Positions 40,795-49,786 of a DNA stretch of 64,000 nt are shown here, piece by piece. Made by a program: the position numbers and the translations under genes. The notes beneath the pieces are model-generated. The model saw only the letters and a list, made by a program, of their open reading frames with translations. It was not told the DNA's origin and ran no database searches. The DNA is from Pseudomonas sp. SL4(2022) (lineage in GTDB: Bacteria > Pseudomonadota > Gammaproteobacteria > Pseudomonadales > Pseudomonadaceae). The DNA lies in contig NZ_CP113060.1 in the NCBI RefSeq assembly GCF_026625725.1, positions 2,858,001 to 2,922,000 of the forward strand, read 5' to 3'. The first letter of the stretch is position 1. The number at the start of each line of letters is the position of its first letter.

Positions 40795-42099
40795 GTGAAA
40801 CCGGTGAAAGTAGGCATCTGTGGGCTGGGAACCGTCGGTGGCGGTACGTTGAATGTGCTCAAGCGAAATGCCGAGGAAATTACCCGGCGTGCAGGGCGTG
40901 GTATTGAAGTTGCCCAAATTGCCATTCGCTCGCCCAAGCCGCAGTACGACACAACCGGTATTAGCCTGACCAGCGATGTCTTCGAGCTGGTGAACAACCC
41001 TGAGATCGACATTGTTATCGAGCTGATCGGCGGTTACACCCTGGCCAAAGACCTGGTGCTGACAGCCATCGAAAACGGCAAGCATGTGGTCACCGCGAAC
41101 AAGGCGCTGATTGCCGTGCACGGCAATGAAATCTTCGCCAAAGCGCGCGAGAAGGGTGTGATCGTCGCCTTCGAAGCCGCCGTAGCCGGTGGCATTCCAG
41201 TGATCAAGGCGATTCGTGAAGGTCTGGCGGCCAACCGCATCAACTGGCTGGCTGGCATCATCAATGGCACCGGTAACTTCATCCTCAGCGAAATGCGCGA
41301 GAAGGGTCGGACCTTCGAAGACGTGCTGGCCGAGGCGCAGGCGCTGGGGTATGCCGAAGCCGATCCGACCTTCGATGTCGAAGGCATCGATGCTGCGCAT
41401 AAGCTGACCATCTTGGCGTCCATCGCCTTTGGTATTCCGCTGCAGTTCGACAAGGCCTACACCGAAGGCATCACCAAACTGACCACCGCTGACGTGAACT
41501 ATGCAGAAGCCTTGGGCTATCGCATCAAGCACCTCGGTGTTGCCCGTCGCACTGAAGCCGGTATCGAGCTGCGTGTACACCCGACGCTGATTCCAGCCGA
41601 CCGTCTGATCGCCAACGTGAACGGTGTGATGAATGCGGTGATGGTTAACGGTGACGCTGCCGGCAGTACGCTGTTCTACGGCGCTGGCGCAGGCATGGAG
41701 CCAACCGCCTCTTCAGTCATCGCCGACGTGGTTGACGTGGTGCGTGCCTTGACCGCTGATCCGACCAATCGTGTGCCGCATTTGGCCTTCCAGCCAGATT
41801 CACTCTCTGATCATCCGATTCTGCCGATCGAGGCTTGCGAGAGCGCTTATTACCTGCGTATTCAGGCTAAGGATCATCCGGGCGTGCTGGCTCAGGTGGC
41901 GAGCATCCTGTCGGCGCGTGGCATCAACATCGAGTCGATCATGCAGAAGGAAGCCGAGGAGCAAGACGGCTTGGTGCCGATGATCCTGGTTACCCATCGT
42001 GTGCGTGAGGCGCAAATCAACGAGGCCATCAGCGCCCTTGAAGCCTTGACCGATGTGGTCGGCAGCGTTGTGCGTATCCGCGTCGAGCAGCTGAACTAA
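40795..42099 (+). CDS. hom: Homoserine dehydrogenase
   Basis: A 434-residue monofunctional homoserine dehydrogenase: NAD(P)-binding domain (VGICGLGTVGGGTL), catalytic domain (AAVAGGIPVIKAIREGL, GIINGTGNFIL, AEADPTFDVEGIDAAHKL) and a C-terminal ACT domain (YLRIQAKDHPGVLAQVA) for threonine feedback. It starts with GTG; GGGGAG lies upstream. thrC follows. Confidence 0.97.
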   Translation: MKPVKVGICGLGTVGGGTLNVLKRNAEEITRRAGRGIEVAQIAIRSPKPQYDTTGISLTSDVFELVNNPEIDIVIELIGGYTLAKDLVLTAIENGKHVVTANKALIAVHGNEIFAKAREKGVIVAFEAAVAGGIPVIKAIREGLAANRINWLAGIINGTGNFILSEMREKGRTFEDVLAEAQALGYAEADPTFDVEGIDAAHKLTILASIAFGIPLQFDKAYTEGITKLTTADVNYAEALGYRIKHLGVARRTEAGIELRVHPTLIPADRLIANVNGVMNAVMVNGDAAGSTLFYGAGAGMEPTASSVIADVVDVVRALTADPTNRVPHLAFQPDSLSDHPILPIEACESAYYLRIQAKDHPGVLAQVASILSARGINIESIMQKEAEEQDGLVPMILVTHRVREAQINEAISALEALTDVVGSVVRIRVEQLN

Positions 42100-42164
42100 T
42101 CCGCTTTTGGCCGCCGCAGCCAGGCTGCGGCGGCTCTTGAAGATTCAACCGAAGGTTTGCCCCT

Positions 42165-43574
42165 ATGCGCTATATCAGTACCCGTGGCCAGGCACCGGCC
42201 CTGAATTTCGAAGACGTGCTGCTCGCCGGCCTGGCCAGCGATGGCGGCCTGTATGTCCCGGAAAACCTGCCGCGCTTTACTCAGGAAGAAATCGCCTCCT
42301 GGGCCGGTTTGCCGTATCACGAACTGGCCTTCCGCGTGATGCGCCCGTTCGTCACCGGCAGCATTCCGGATGCGGATTTCAAAAAGATTCTTGAAGACAC
42401 TTACGGTGTGTTTGCCCATAGCGCCGTCGCGCCACTGCGTCAGCTGAATGGCAATGAGTGGGTGTTGGAGCTGTTCCATGGCCCGACCCTGGCCTTCAAA
42501 GACTTCGCCCTGCAGCTGCTCGGCCGTTTGCTCGATTACGTGCTGGCCAAACGCAATGAGCGCGTGGTGATCATGGGTGCGACCTCCGGTGATACCGGTT
42601 CGGCCGCCATTGAGGGCTGTAAGGCCTGCGAGAACGTCGACATTTTCATCATGCACCCACACAACCGTGTGTCCGAGGTGCAGCGCCGGCAGATGACCAC
42701 CATCCTCGGCGACAACATCCATAACATCGCCATTGAAGGCAACTTCGATGACTGCCAGGAGATGGTCAAGGACAGCTTCGCTGACCAGGGCTTCCTCAAG
42801 GGCACGCGTCTGGTGGCAGTCAACTCGATCAACTGGGCGCGGATCATGGCTCAGATCGTGTACTACTTCCATGCCGCCCTGCAGCTGGGCGGCCCGGCGC
42901 GTTCTATCGCGTTCTCGGTGCCGACTGGTAACTTCGGTGACATCTTCGCCGGCTACCTGGCGCGCAACATGGGCCTGCCGATCAGCCAGCTGATCGTCGC
43001 CACCAACCGCAACGACATCCTGCACCGCTTTATGAGCGGTAATCAGTACGTCAAAGAAACCCTGCACCCGACGTTGTCGCCGTCCATGGACATCATGGTG
43101 TCGTCGAACTTCGAGCGCCTGCTGTTTGACCTGCACGGCCGTAACGGTGCGGCGATTGCCGAGTTGATGGTCAACTTCAAGCAGGGCGGCGGCTTCAGCG
43201 TTGAGGAAGACCGCTGGACCGAAGCGCGCAAGCTGTTTGATTCGCTGGCGGTGGATGATGAACAGACATGCGCCACCATCACTGAGGTGTTCAACGCCTG
43301 TGGTGAGTTGCTCGACCCGCACACGGCGATTGGCGTGCGCGCCGCCCGCGAGTGCCGCCGCAGCCTGGCAACACCGATGGTCATCCTCGGCACGGCGCAC
43401 CCGGTCAAGTTCCCGGAAGCCGTCGAGAAAGCGGATGTGGGTCAGGCACCGGCGCTGCCGGCGCATTTGGCCGATCTGTTTGAGCGTGAAGAGCGTTGCA
43501 CCGTACTGGCCAATGACCTGAAAACCGTTCAGGCCTTTGTGGCGCAGCACGGTAACCGCGGCAAGCCGTTGTAA
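42165..43574 (+). CDS. thrC: Threonine synthase
   Basis: A 469-residue PLP enzyme of the longer (class with yeast/E. coli-like N-terminal domain) type: LFHGPTLAFKDFALQLLG carries the PLP Lys, and GATSGDTGSAAIEG and PTGNFGDIFAGY are conserved. It converts O-phosphohomoserine to threonine. It lies 65 bp after hom and is followed by a strong terminator, so hom and thrC form one operon. Confidence 0.97.
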   Translation: MRYISTRGQAPALNFEDVLLAGLASDGGLYVPENLPRFTQEEIASWAGLPYHELAFRVMRPFVTGSIPDADFKKILEDTYGVFAHSAVAPLRQLNGNEWVLELFHGPTLAFKDFALQLLGRLLDYVLAKRNERVVIMGATSGDTGSAAIEGCKACENVDIFIMHPHNRVSEVQRRQMTTILGDNIHNIAIEGNFDDCQEMVKDSFADQGFLKGTRLVAVNSINWARIMAQIVYYFHAALQLGGPARSIAFSVPTGNFGDIFAGYLARNMGLPISQLIVATNRNDILHRFMSGNQYVKETLHPTLSPSMDIMVSSNFERLLFDLHGRNGAAIAELMVNFKQGGGFSVEEDRWTEARKLFDSLAVDDEQTCATITEVFNACGELLDPHTAIGVRAARECRRSLATPMVILGTAHPVKFPEAVEKADVGQAPALPAHLADLFEREERCTVLANDLKTVQAFVAQHGNRGKPL

Positions 43575-43590
43575 CGGTCACTGTGCTCGG

Positions 43591-43620
43591 AAAAACGGCA
43601 CCTGCGAGGTGCCGTTTTTT
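43591..43620 (+). terminator. Rho-independent terminator after thrC
   Basis: AAAAACGGCACC-TGCGA-GGTGCCGTTTTTT; the A- and T-runs make it usable in both directions, although the minus-strand gene begins well beyond. Confidence 0.92.
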
Positions 43621-43631
43621 ATGGGCGCAGC

Positions 43632-44270
43632 TTAGGTGCCGAGGCTGAAAGACTGGCGCACGCACAAGGGGCTGAACAACTGGCGTGCCCGGTAGTGAGC
43701 ATATTGCAGGCTGTTGACCGGCAGCCTGCGTGGGTGCTCTTCTGCCAATTCGATCAGCCGTGCGCGAATCAGGGGGGCGTCTACACGCTGGCGATACAGG
43801 CCGAGGGTGATGTGTGCGTGATAGGGGCTTTGCCGCGCCTCTTGGCTGTGTTCGTTCAGTAAGGTGCGCCAGTGCTGCAACTGGCCCGAGGGGTCGCTGA
43901 CCGGCAAGAAGGCGGCGCTGGCAAAACTGTCAGGCTGGCCGATTTCGAGTGTCAGTGGTTGCCGAGACGCGCGTCCGATCGCCTTGAATTGCTGCTGACG
44001 TTGCTGCTTGCTGAAATCATCATTGTGCCGCGCCTGGCCGCTGATAAAGCCGCAGACAAAGACCGTGATGTGCGCCTGACGGCGTCCGGGCGGGTGCAGC
44101 CAGTCGCTAAGCGCATGTTGCAGGCGGGCGATATGCGCCAGCAGGTGCGGGCATTGCACCGGCAGTGCCCAGACGGCATAACGGCTTCGCCCCAGGTGCC
44201 ACTCCGGGTAATCGCGTTGCTCCGTGATCAGACTGTGTGAAGGGCTGGTGAGTGGGTTGGAGATCAGCAC
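43632..44270 (-). CDS. 2'-5' RNA ligase/cyclic phosphodiesterase-like protein
   Basis: A 212-residue protein with the two HxT motifs of the 2H phosphoesterase superfamily: HITVFV and HITLGLY. The group includes ThpR/LigT RNA 2',3'-cyclic phosphodiesterases, but the rest of the sequence is divergent, so the substrate is uncertain. It is 3 bp downstream of the CoA-transferase gene and likely cotranscribed. Confidence 0.75.
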   Translation of the reverse strand: MLISNPLTSPSHSLITEQRDYPEWHLGRSRYAVWALPVQCPHLLAHIARLQHALSDWLHPPGRRQAHITVFVCGFISGQARHNDDFSKQQRQQQFKAIGRASRQPLTLEIGQPDSFASAAFLPVSDPSGQLQHWRTLLNEHSQEARQSPYHAHITLGLYRQRVDAPLIRARLIELAEEHPRRLPVNSLQYAHYRARQLFSPLCVRQSFSLGT

Positions 44271-44273
44271 GGC

Positions 44274-45473
44274 TCAAATCGCGCCTTGGCGTTTCAGCTC
44301 GGCGATTTGCGCCTCGCTGTAGCCCAGCGCGAGCAGCACGGTTTGGTTGTGTTCGCCGAGGGTGGGGCCGACCCATTCCACCGCGCCGGGTGTGTCGCTG
44401 AGTTTGGGTACGATGCCGGGCATCTTGAAGGCTTTACCGTCCGGTAGATTGGCCGCGAGCAGCATTTCGCGGGCGAGAAACTGCGGGTCGTGGAACATGT
44501 CTTCGGCACTGAAAATGCGGCTGGCCGGCACGTCGGCCTGATTCAGGGAGGCCAGCACCTGCGCCAGCGGCAGTGAGCCAACCCAGCGGTCGATCACGCC
44601 ATACAGTTCATCGCGCCGCGCATCGCGGCCGTCATTGCTGGCCAAGGTCGCGTCGTCGGCCAGGTCCGGGCGGTCGATGGCCTGCATAAAGCGTTTGAAG
44701 ATCGCATCACCGTTGGCGCCGATCTGGACATGTTTGCCGTCGGCGCTGGTGTGGATGGAGGAGGGCGTGATGCCGGGCATGATGTTGCCAGTGCGCTCGC
44801 GAATAAACCCGAACACATCGAACTCCGGCACCATGGACTCCATCATGGCGAAGATCGCTTCATACAGCGCCACGTCCACCACCTGGCCGCTGCCGCCGTT
44901 CACTTCGCGGTGACGCAGTGCCATCAGCGCGCCGATCACGCCCCACAGCGCGGCAATTGAATCGCCAATGCTGATGCCGGTGCGCACCGGCGGGCGATCC
45001 TCGAAGCCGGTGATGTAACGCAGCCCGCCCATGGATTCGCCCACTGCACCGAAACCGGGTTGATCCTTCATCGGCCCGGTTTGGCCAAAGCCAGACAGGC
45101 GCACCATCACTAATTTGGGGTTGAGTGCATGCAGCACGTCCCAGCCCAGGCCGAGTTTCTCCAGCACGCCGGGGCGGAAGTTCTCAATAAGGATGTCCGC
45201 CTCGCTGAGCAGCTTTTTCAACACCTCGCGCCCGGCCTCATGTTTGAGGTTAAGGGTGATCGACTGTTTGTTGCGTGCCTGCACAAACCACCACAGCGAC
45301 GTGCCCTCATAGAGCTTGCGCCACTTGCGCAGCGGGTCGCCGCCATCCGGTGATTCGACCTTGATTACCTCGGCACCGAATTCGGCGCAAATACGTGAGG
45401 CAAAAGGCCCGGCGATCAGGGTGCCGAGTTCGATCACTGTCAGGCCGGCGAGGGGTTTGCTGGGCAGCTGCAT
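44274..45473 (-). CDS. CaiB/BaiF family CoA-transferase
   Basis: A 399-residue class III CoA-transferase: VIELGTLIAGPFASRICAEFGAEVIKVE at the N-terminus, GGDPLRKWR, and the conserved Asp region in GISIGDSIAALWG. These enzymes move CoA between carboxylic acids; the acid pair here is not predictable. The start at 45473 has GGAAA upstream; an ATG at 45488 is possible. Confidence 0.9.
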   Translation of the reverse strand: MQLPSKPLAGLTVIELGTLIAGPFASRICAEFGAEVIKVESPDGGDPLRKWRKLYEGTSLWWFVQARNKQSITLNLKHEAGREVLKKLLSEADILIENFRPGVLEKLGLGWDVLHALNPKLVMVRLSGFGQTGPMKDQPGFGAVGESMGGLRYITGFEDRPPVRTGISIGDSIAALWGVIGALMALRHREVNGGSGQVVDVALYEAIFAMMESMVPEFDVFGFIRERTGNIMPGITPSSIHTSADGKHVQIGANGDAIFKRFMQAIDRPDLADDATLASNDGRDARRDELYGVIDRWVGSLPLAQVLASLNQADVPASRIFSAEDMFHDPQFLAREMLLAANLPDGKAFKMPGIVPKLSDTPGAVEWVGPTLGEHNQTVLLALGYSEAQIAELKRQGAI

Positions 45474-45571
45474 CGGGTTTCCATCCATCTGACTGAGTGC
45501 ACGACTCTAACGTGAGCGGGCGGCATCGGGTAGACTTGCCGGCTTATTCGACCAGTCAAGAAGCCCCGTCC

Positions 45572-46111
45572 ATGGCCCTGCCGTCTACCACCTACAAAAT
45601 CGAGCTGAACCTCACCGACATGGACCGCAGCGTCTATGAAAACCTGCGTTTTACCGTGGCCAAGCACCCGTCGGAAACCGAAGAGCGACTGGCCGCACGG
45701 CTGGTGGCCTATGCCTTGTTCTATCACGAGCACCTGGCGTTCGGTCGTGGCCTGTCGGACGTGGATGAGCCGGCGTTGTGGGAAAAGAGCCTGGATGACC
45801 GTGTGCTGCACTGGATTGAAGTCGGCCAGCCGGACAGTGAGCGCATCACCTGGTGCTCGCGGCGCACCGAGAAGTTCAGCCTGGTCGCCTATGGCAACCT
45901 GCGTGTGTGGCAGACCAAAGCGCTCGATCCCGTGCGCAGCCTGAAGAACATCAACGTCGTTGCCCTCGACCAAGAGGCCCTGGCCAAGCTGGCGCTGGAC
46001 CTGCCGCGTTCGTTGAACTGGAGTGTGATGATCAGCGACGGCGAACTGTTTATCACCGATGAGCGCGGCCAGCATGAGCTGCCCATTGAGTGGTTGGCTG
46101 GCGAGCGCTAA
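45572..46111 (+). CDS. yaeQ: YaeQ family protein
   Basis: A 179-residue YaeQ protein (ALPSTTYKIELNLTDMDR, HPSETEERLAARLVAYAL, FGRGLSDVDEPALW), a family with a PD-(D/E)XK-related fold and no proven activity; an old link to RfaH function in E. coli is not well supported. Its TAA stop is also the first three bases of a palindromic element. Confidence 0.92.
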   Translation: MALPSTTYKIELNLTDMDRSVYENLRFTVAKHPSETEERLAARLVAYALFYHEHLAFGRGLSDVDEPALWEKSLDDRVLHWIEVGQPDSERITWCSRRTEKFSLVAYGNLRVWQTKALDPVRSLKNINVVALDQEALAKLALDLPRSLNWSVMISDGELFITDERGQHELPIEWLAGER

Positions 46112-46240
46112 GAACCTATTTACGATCTGCTGCGCGTCGGCCCTGCTGCGTTAAAAACAGGCTCGGCAAGCCGCTTGCGGCTAACGCGCTTTAGCGCAGC
46201 CCGAAGGGCGAGCGAAGCGAGTAGTGCTCATTTACAGCTA
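46109..46240. repeat. Palindromic intergenic element, copy B (interrupted, 3' half lost)
   Basis: The left part (46109-46167) matches copy A closely (TAAGAACC, ACGATCTGCTGCGCGTCGG, TTAAAAACAGGCTCGG). It is then interrupted by about 57 bp of GC-rich mini-hairpins (46168-46224), after which TGCTCATTTACAGCT (46225-46239) matches copy A again. The right half and right end are missing. The element begins at the yaeQ stop codon. Confidence 0.8.
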
Positions 46241-46243
46241 GTC

Positions 46244-46298
46244 GTAGTGCGGGCAGCACCCGCCCCGTTTTGATTTCGGCGGGTTGCCCCCGCCCTAC
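46244..46298. repeat. REP-like hairpin before recJ
   Basis: GTAGTGCGGGCAGCACCCGCC (first 20 bases GTAGTGCGGGCAGCACCCGC) and GGCGGGTTGCCCCCGCCCTA-C form a long inverted repeat ending 15 bp before the recJ ATG. The ends resemble the GTAGGGTGG family at 20088. Confidence 0.65.
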
Positions 46299-46312
46299 AA
46301 GATAAAACCACC

Positions 46313-48025
46313 ATGCGTATCGAATCCCGCCCGCTGCCTGAAACCCTTCCTGACCTGGGCGCTCTGCCGCCGTTGCTGACCCGTCTTTATGCTGCCCGCG
46401 GCGTACAATCCGCTGCTGAATTGGATAAAGGCCTGGCGCGGCTGATTCCGTATCAGCAGCTCAAGGGTATGGACGCGGCGGTCGATTTGCTGGTGCAGGG
46501 GCTTCAGCAAGGTCAGCGCATGTTGATCGTCGGCGACTTCGATGCCGATGGCGCCACTGCCAGTACGGTGGGTGTGCTGGGGCTGCGCATGTTGGGAGCC
46601 GCGCACGTCGATTACCTGGTGCCCAATCGCTTCGAATATGGCTACGGCCTGACCCCGGAGATTGTTGCCGTGGCACTTGAGCGTGCGCCGCAGTTGTTGA
46701 TCACCGTGGATAACGGCATTTCCAGCGTTGAGGGCGTGGCGGCTGCCAAGGCCGCAGGGTTGACCGTACTGGTCACCGATCACCACTTGCCCGGTGTTGA
46801 GTTGCCGGCGGCGGATGCCATCGTCAATCCCAATCAGCCGGGCTGCGCGTTCCCCAGCAAGGCGCTGGCCGGGGTTGGGGTGATGTTCTATGTGTTGCTG
46901 GCGTTGCGTGCGCGCTTGCGTGACATGGGCTGGTTTACCGCGCAGCGCCCCGAGCCGAATCTCGGCGAGTTGCTGGATTTGGTCGCGCTCGGCAGCGTGG
47001 CGGATGTTGTGCCGTTGGATGCCAACAACCGCATTCTGGTGCACCAGGGTTTGGCGCGCATTCGTGCCGGGCGTGCGCGGCCGGGTTTGCGCGCGATTCT
47101 GGAAGTGGCCGGGCGTGATCATCGGCGTATCACCTCCACCGACCTCGGTTTTATCCTCGGTCCACGCTTGAATGCTGCGGGGCGACTGGACGACATGGCG
47201 CTGGGCATTGAATGCCTGCTCTGTGAAGACGAAGCGCTGGCCCGTGACATGGCCGTGCAGTTGGATCAGCTCAATCAGGACCGCAAGGCCATTGAACAGG
47301 GCATGCAGCGCGAGGCGCTGGCCCAGCTCAAGGACCTGCCCCTGGAGGACATGCCCTTTGGTCTGTGCCTGTTCGAGCCGGACTGGCATCAGGGCGTCAT
47401 CGGCATTCTTGCCTCGCGGATGAAAGAGCGTTATCACCGCCCGACCATTGCCTTCGCCGATGCGGGTGATGGTGTGTTGAAGGGTTCGGCGCGTTCGGTG
47501 CCGGGGTTTCATATCCGTGATGCACTGGATGCGGTGGCTGCTAAACATCCTGCGCTGATCAGCAAGTTCGGTGGGCACGCCATGGCCGCTGGGTTGTCGC
47601 TGCCGCAGGCGAATTTTGCGGCCTTTGCGGCGGCCTTCGACGCCGAGGTACGTCGTCAGCTGTGTGAGGACGACCTGACCGGTCGTTTGCTGTCTGACGG
47701 CACCTTGTCCATCGAAGAGTTCCACCTGCCGCTGGCCAAGGAGTTGCGCAATGCCGGGCCGTGGGGGCAGCACTTCCCGGAGCCGCTGTTTCATGGCGTG
47801 TTTCAGTTGATGCAGCAGCGCGTGGTCGGCGAACGCCACCTTAAAGTGGTGCTGAAAAGTGAGTGCGGCAGCGTGCAACTCGATGGCATTGCGTTTGGCG
47901 TGGATCGTGAAATCTGGCCGAACCCGACCGTGCGTTGGGTCGAGCTGGCCTACAAGTTGGACGTCAATGAATACCGCGGGCAGGAAAGCGTGCAGTTGCT
48001 GATCGCTCATATCCGCCCGCGCTGA
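46313..48025 (+). CDS. recJ: Single-stranded-DNA-specific exonuclease RecJ
   Basis: A 570-residue DHH-family exonuclease: VGDFDADGATAS (DxD), TVDNGISS, VTDHHLPG (DHH), LGSVADVVPL in the core; the DHHA1 domain GGHAMAAGLSL; and a C-terminal OB-fold. It degrades 5' single strands in recombination and mismatch repair. The start at 46313 follows a repeat-rich leader. Confidence 0.97.
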   Translation: MRIESRPLPETLPDLGALPPLLTRLYAARGVQSAAELDKGLARLIPYQQLKGMDAAVDLLVQGLQQGQRMLIVGDFDADGATASTVGVLGLRMLGAAHVDYLVPNRFEYGYGLTPEIVAVALERAPQLLITVDNGISSVEGVAAAKAAGLTVLVTDHHLPGVELPAADAIVNPNQPGCAFPSKALAGVGVMFYVLLALRARLRDMGWFTAQRPEPNLGELLDLVALGSVADVVPLDANNRILVHQGLARIRAGRARPGLRAILEVAGRDHRRITSTDLGFILGPRLNAAGRLDDMALGIECLLCEDEALARDMAVQLDQLNQDRKAIEQGMQREALAQLKDLPLEDMPFGLCLFEPDWHQGVIGILASRMKERYHRPTIAFADAGDGVLKGSARSVPGFHIRDALDAVAAKHPALISKFGGHAMAAGLSLPQANFAAFAAAFDAEVRRQLCEDDLTGRLLSDGTLSIEEFHLPLAKELRNAGPWGQHFPEPLFHGVFQLMQQRVVGERHLKVVLKSECGSVQLDGIAFGVDREIWPNPTVRWVELAYKLDVNEYRGQESVQLLIAHIRPR

Positions 48026-48030
48026 TTGGT

Positions 48031-48702
48031 TTAGCTCTTTGCTGCGGGGGTGGCCGAGCCATCGGCCAGTGCCCGCTCGCTCAGCTCATTCCAGCGTGCG
48101 AGAAATTCCGGCGGCTGGCTAACGCGCTGCGGGTTTTTCGCCAGGAACACGCCGTGATTATTAAAGGAATACACCGGCAATAGATCGTTGCGCTCACTGG
48201 CCGGGCGGATGCGCGGGTCGAGGTTGTCGAGAATCAGTGGTTCTGCGCTGGCCGATGGGTAATAGGCCAGCACCATATGCGCCTGGTTCTGCTGGATGGC
48301 CTTGACGAAGGTCAGGCGCAGCTTCTCGCTTGGCACACCCATACGCACCAGGCTGAAGTATTTGGCGATGGCGAAATCTTCGCAATCGCCTTTGCCCAGG
48401 CTTAGCGTCTGCGCCGGCGTGGCCCAGTAATCGTCGGCTCCCCAGGCTTGCTGGTCACTGACAAAACTCACTGAGCGGTTGATGAAGTGGTTGACCCGCT
48501 CCAGCTGTGCGCGGTCATTATCGCTGGCTGAGTTGTCGAGAAGGTTGAGCCAGCTGGCCAGGCGCGTGTCGCTGAGCGCTGTTGCCAAGGCGCTGTGTGG
48601 GGGCGCACTTGCGTCGGCAATCAGAAACGGGCTGTACAGCCAGCAACAAGCGAGCAGGCTGAGCAGCAGGCGATGCGCGGGCTGAGATGTGGCATGCGCC
48701 AT
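48031..48702 (-). CDS. Periplasmic transglutaminase-like cysteine protease (LapG-like, BTLCP family)
   Basis: A 223-residue exported protein with signal segment (LLLSLLACCWLYSPFLIADAS) and the LapG catalytic triad: Cys107 (GKGDCEDFA), His142 (QAHMVLAYY) and Asp159 (LILDNLDP). LapG cuts large adhesins off the cell surface and is held in check by the c-di-GMP receptor LapD. In many pseudomonads lapD is adjacent; here no lapD, and no adhesin gene, is beside it in the window. The ATG at 48702 gives a better signal peptide than the upstream ATG at 48765. Confidence 0.82.
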   Translation of the reverse strand: MAHATSQPAHRLLLSLLACCWLYSPFLIADASAPPHSALATALSDTRLASWLNLLDNSASDNDRAQLERVNHFINRSVSFVSDQQAWGADDYWATPAQTLSLGKGDCEDFAIAKYFSLVRMGVPSEKLRLTFVKAIQQNQAHMVLAYYPSASAEPLILDNLDPRIRPASERNDLLPVYSFNNHGVFLAKNPQRVSQPPEFLARWNELSERALADGSATPAAKS

Positions 48703-48966
48703 GGGCGAAGTCTCTGGCGTAGGCTCTTGATAGCCTTTTGCCGTAGCGTTTTTCTGAAGTGCCATCCTATCGGCGTCAAATATAGAACGACTACGGTGAA
48801 AGTGTGATCACGACCACTCTTTGACAGGTTTGTGACGGCTAACCGACGAACAGTCGCTTTTGTCAGCGTTTGGCAATCTTTCGAAGCAATCTGGCGTTAG
48901 GTGGGCGGAAACCTTGCTCTTTAGAATCGGTCTGTCTTGCCACACCATGTTGATGGAGAGCGCGTG

Positions 48967-49692
48967 ATGAATACCCGTGGATTGCTTGACCAGTTGCTGA
49001 AATCGGGCCAGGACCTGCTGCAGCAGAAGTCCGGTGGTGCCTCCCCTGGCGGCCTGGGCGGTCTGTTGGGTGGGGTGGCCAAAGGCGGGCAAGGCGGCGA
49101 TCTCGGCACCTTGCTCAAAGGAGCAGGTGGTGGTGCGTTGGCGGCAGGTGCATTGGGACTGCTGCTGGGTAACAAGAGTGCGCGCAAGATGGGCGGTAAA
49201 GCCCTCACCTATGGTGGGTTGGCGGCGCTTGGCGTGGTGGCCTACAAGGCCTATAGCAACTGGCAGGCGCAGCAGGCCAGCGCGCCTCAGGCCGAGCCGC
49301 AAACCCTGGATCGTCTGCCAGCACCGCAGGTCGAGTTGCACAGTCAGGCCATTCTCAAGGCGCTGGTCGGCGCAGCCAAGGCTGACGGCCATGTGGATGC
49401 CCGTGAGCGCGAGTTAATCGAAGGTGAGCTCATCAAACTTACCCATGATGTTGATGTGCAGCATTGGTTGCAGGCTGAGTTGAACAAGCCGCTGGACCCG
49501 GCTGACATTGCCCGGGCGGCGAGTACGCCGGAAATGGCTGCGGAAATGTATGTGGCCAGCGTGCTGATGGTGGATGAAGAGCACTTTATGGAGCGTGCCT
49601 ACCTGGAAGAGCTGGCTCGTCAGCTCAAGCTGGATCCAGCGCTCAAGAGCGAACTCGAGGCACAGGTGCGCCAGGAACTGGTACAAGGCTGA
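48967..49692 (+). CDS. DUF533 / TerB-like protein
   Basis: A 241-residue protein. N-terminal Gly-rich region with a hydrophobic glycine-zipper-like segment (GGGALAAGALGLLLGNKSARKMGGKAL) that may insert in the membrane, then a C-terminal all-helical TerB-like domain (AILKALVGAAKADGHVDARERELIE) with an acidic metal-binding-like pattern. The function is unknown. GGAGAG lies before the ATG at 48967. It is divergent from the LapG-like gene. Confidence 0.82.
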   Translation: MNTRGLLDQLLKSGQDLLQQKSGGASPGGLGGLLGGVAKGGQGGDLGTLLKGAGGGALAAGALGLLLGNKSARKMGGKALTYGGLAALGVVAYKAYSNWQAQQASAPQAEPQTLDRLPAPQVELHSQAILKALVGAAKADGHVDARERELIEGELIKLTHDVDVQHWLQAELNKPLDPADIARAASTPEMAAEMYVASVLMVDEEHFMERAYLEELARQLKLDPALKSELEAQVRQELVQG

Positions 49693-49749
49693 GTCTGTGA
49701 AGCCTGTACACCTGGGTTAAGGGTTCTGGCCGCTGCCCTGCGGCCCCCC

Positions 49750-49755
49750 TATAAT
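49750..49755 (+). promoter_or_regulatory. -10 element before the next hypothetical gene
   Basis: A perfect TATAAT 37 bp upstream of the ATG at 49787; no convincing -35 at 16-18 bp. Confidence 0.35.
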
Positions 49756-49786
49756 CGGCGTTTTCCCCGCAATGGATGGATGCCCG

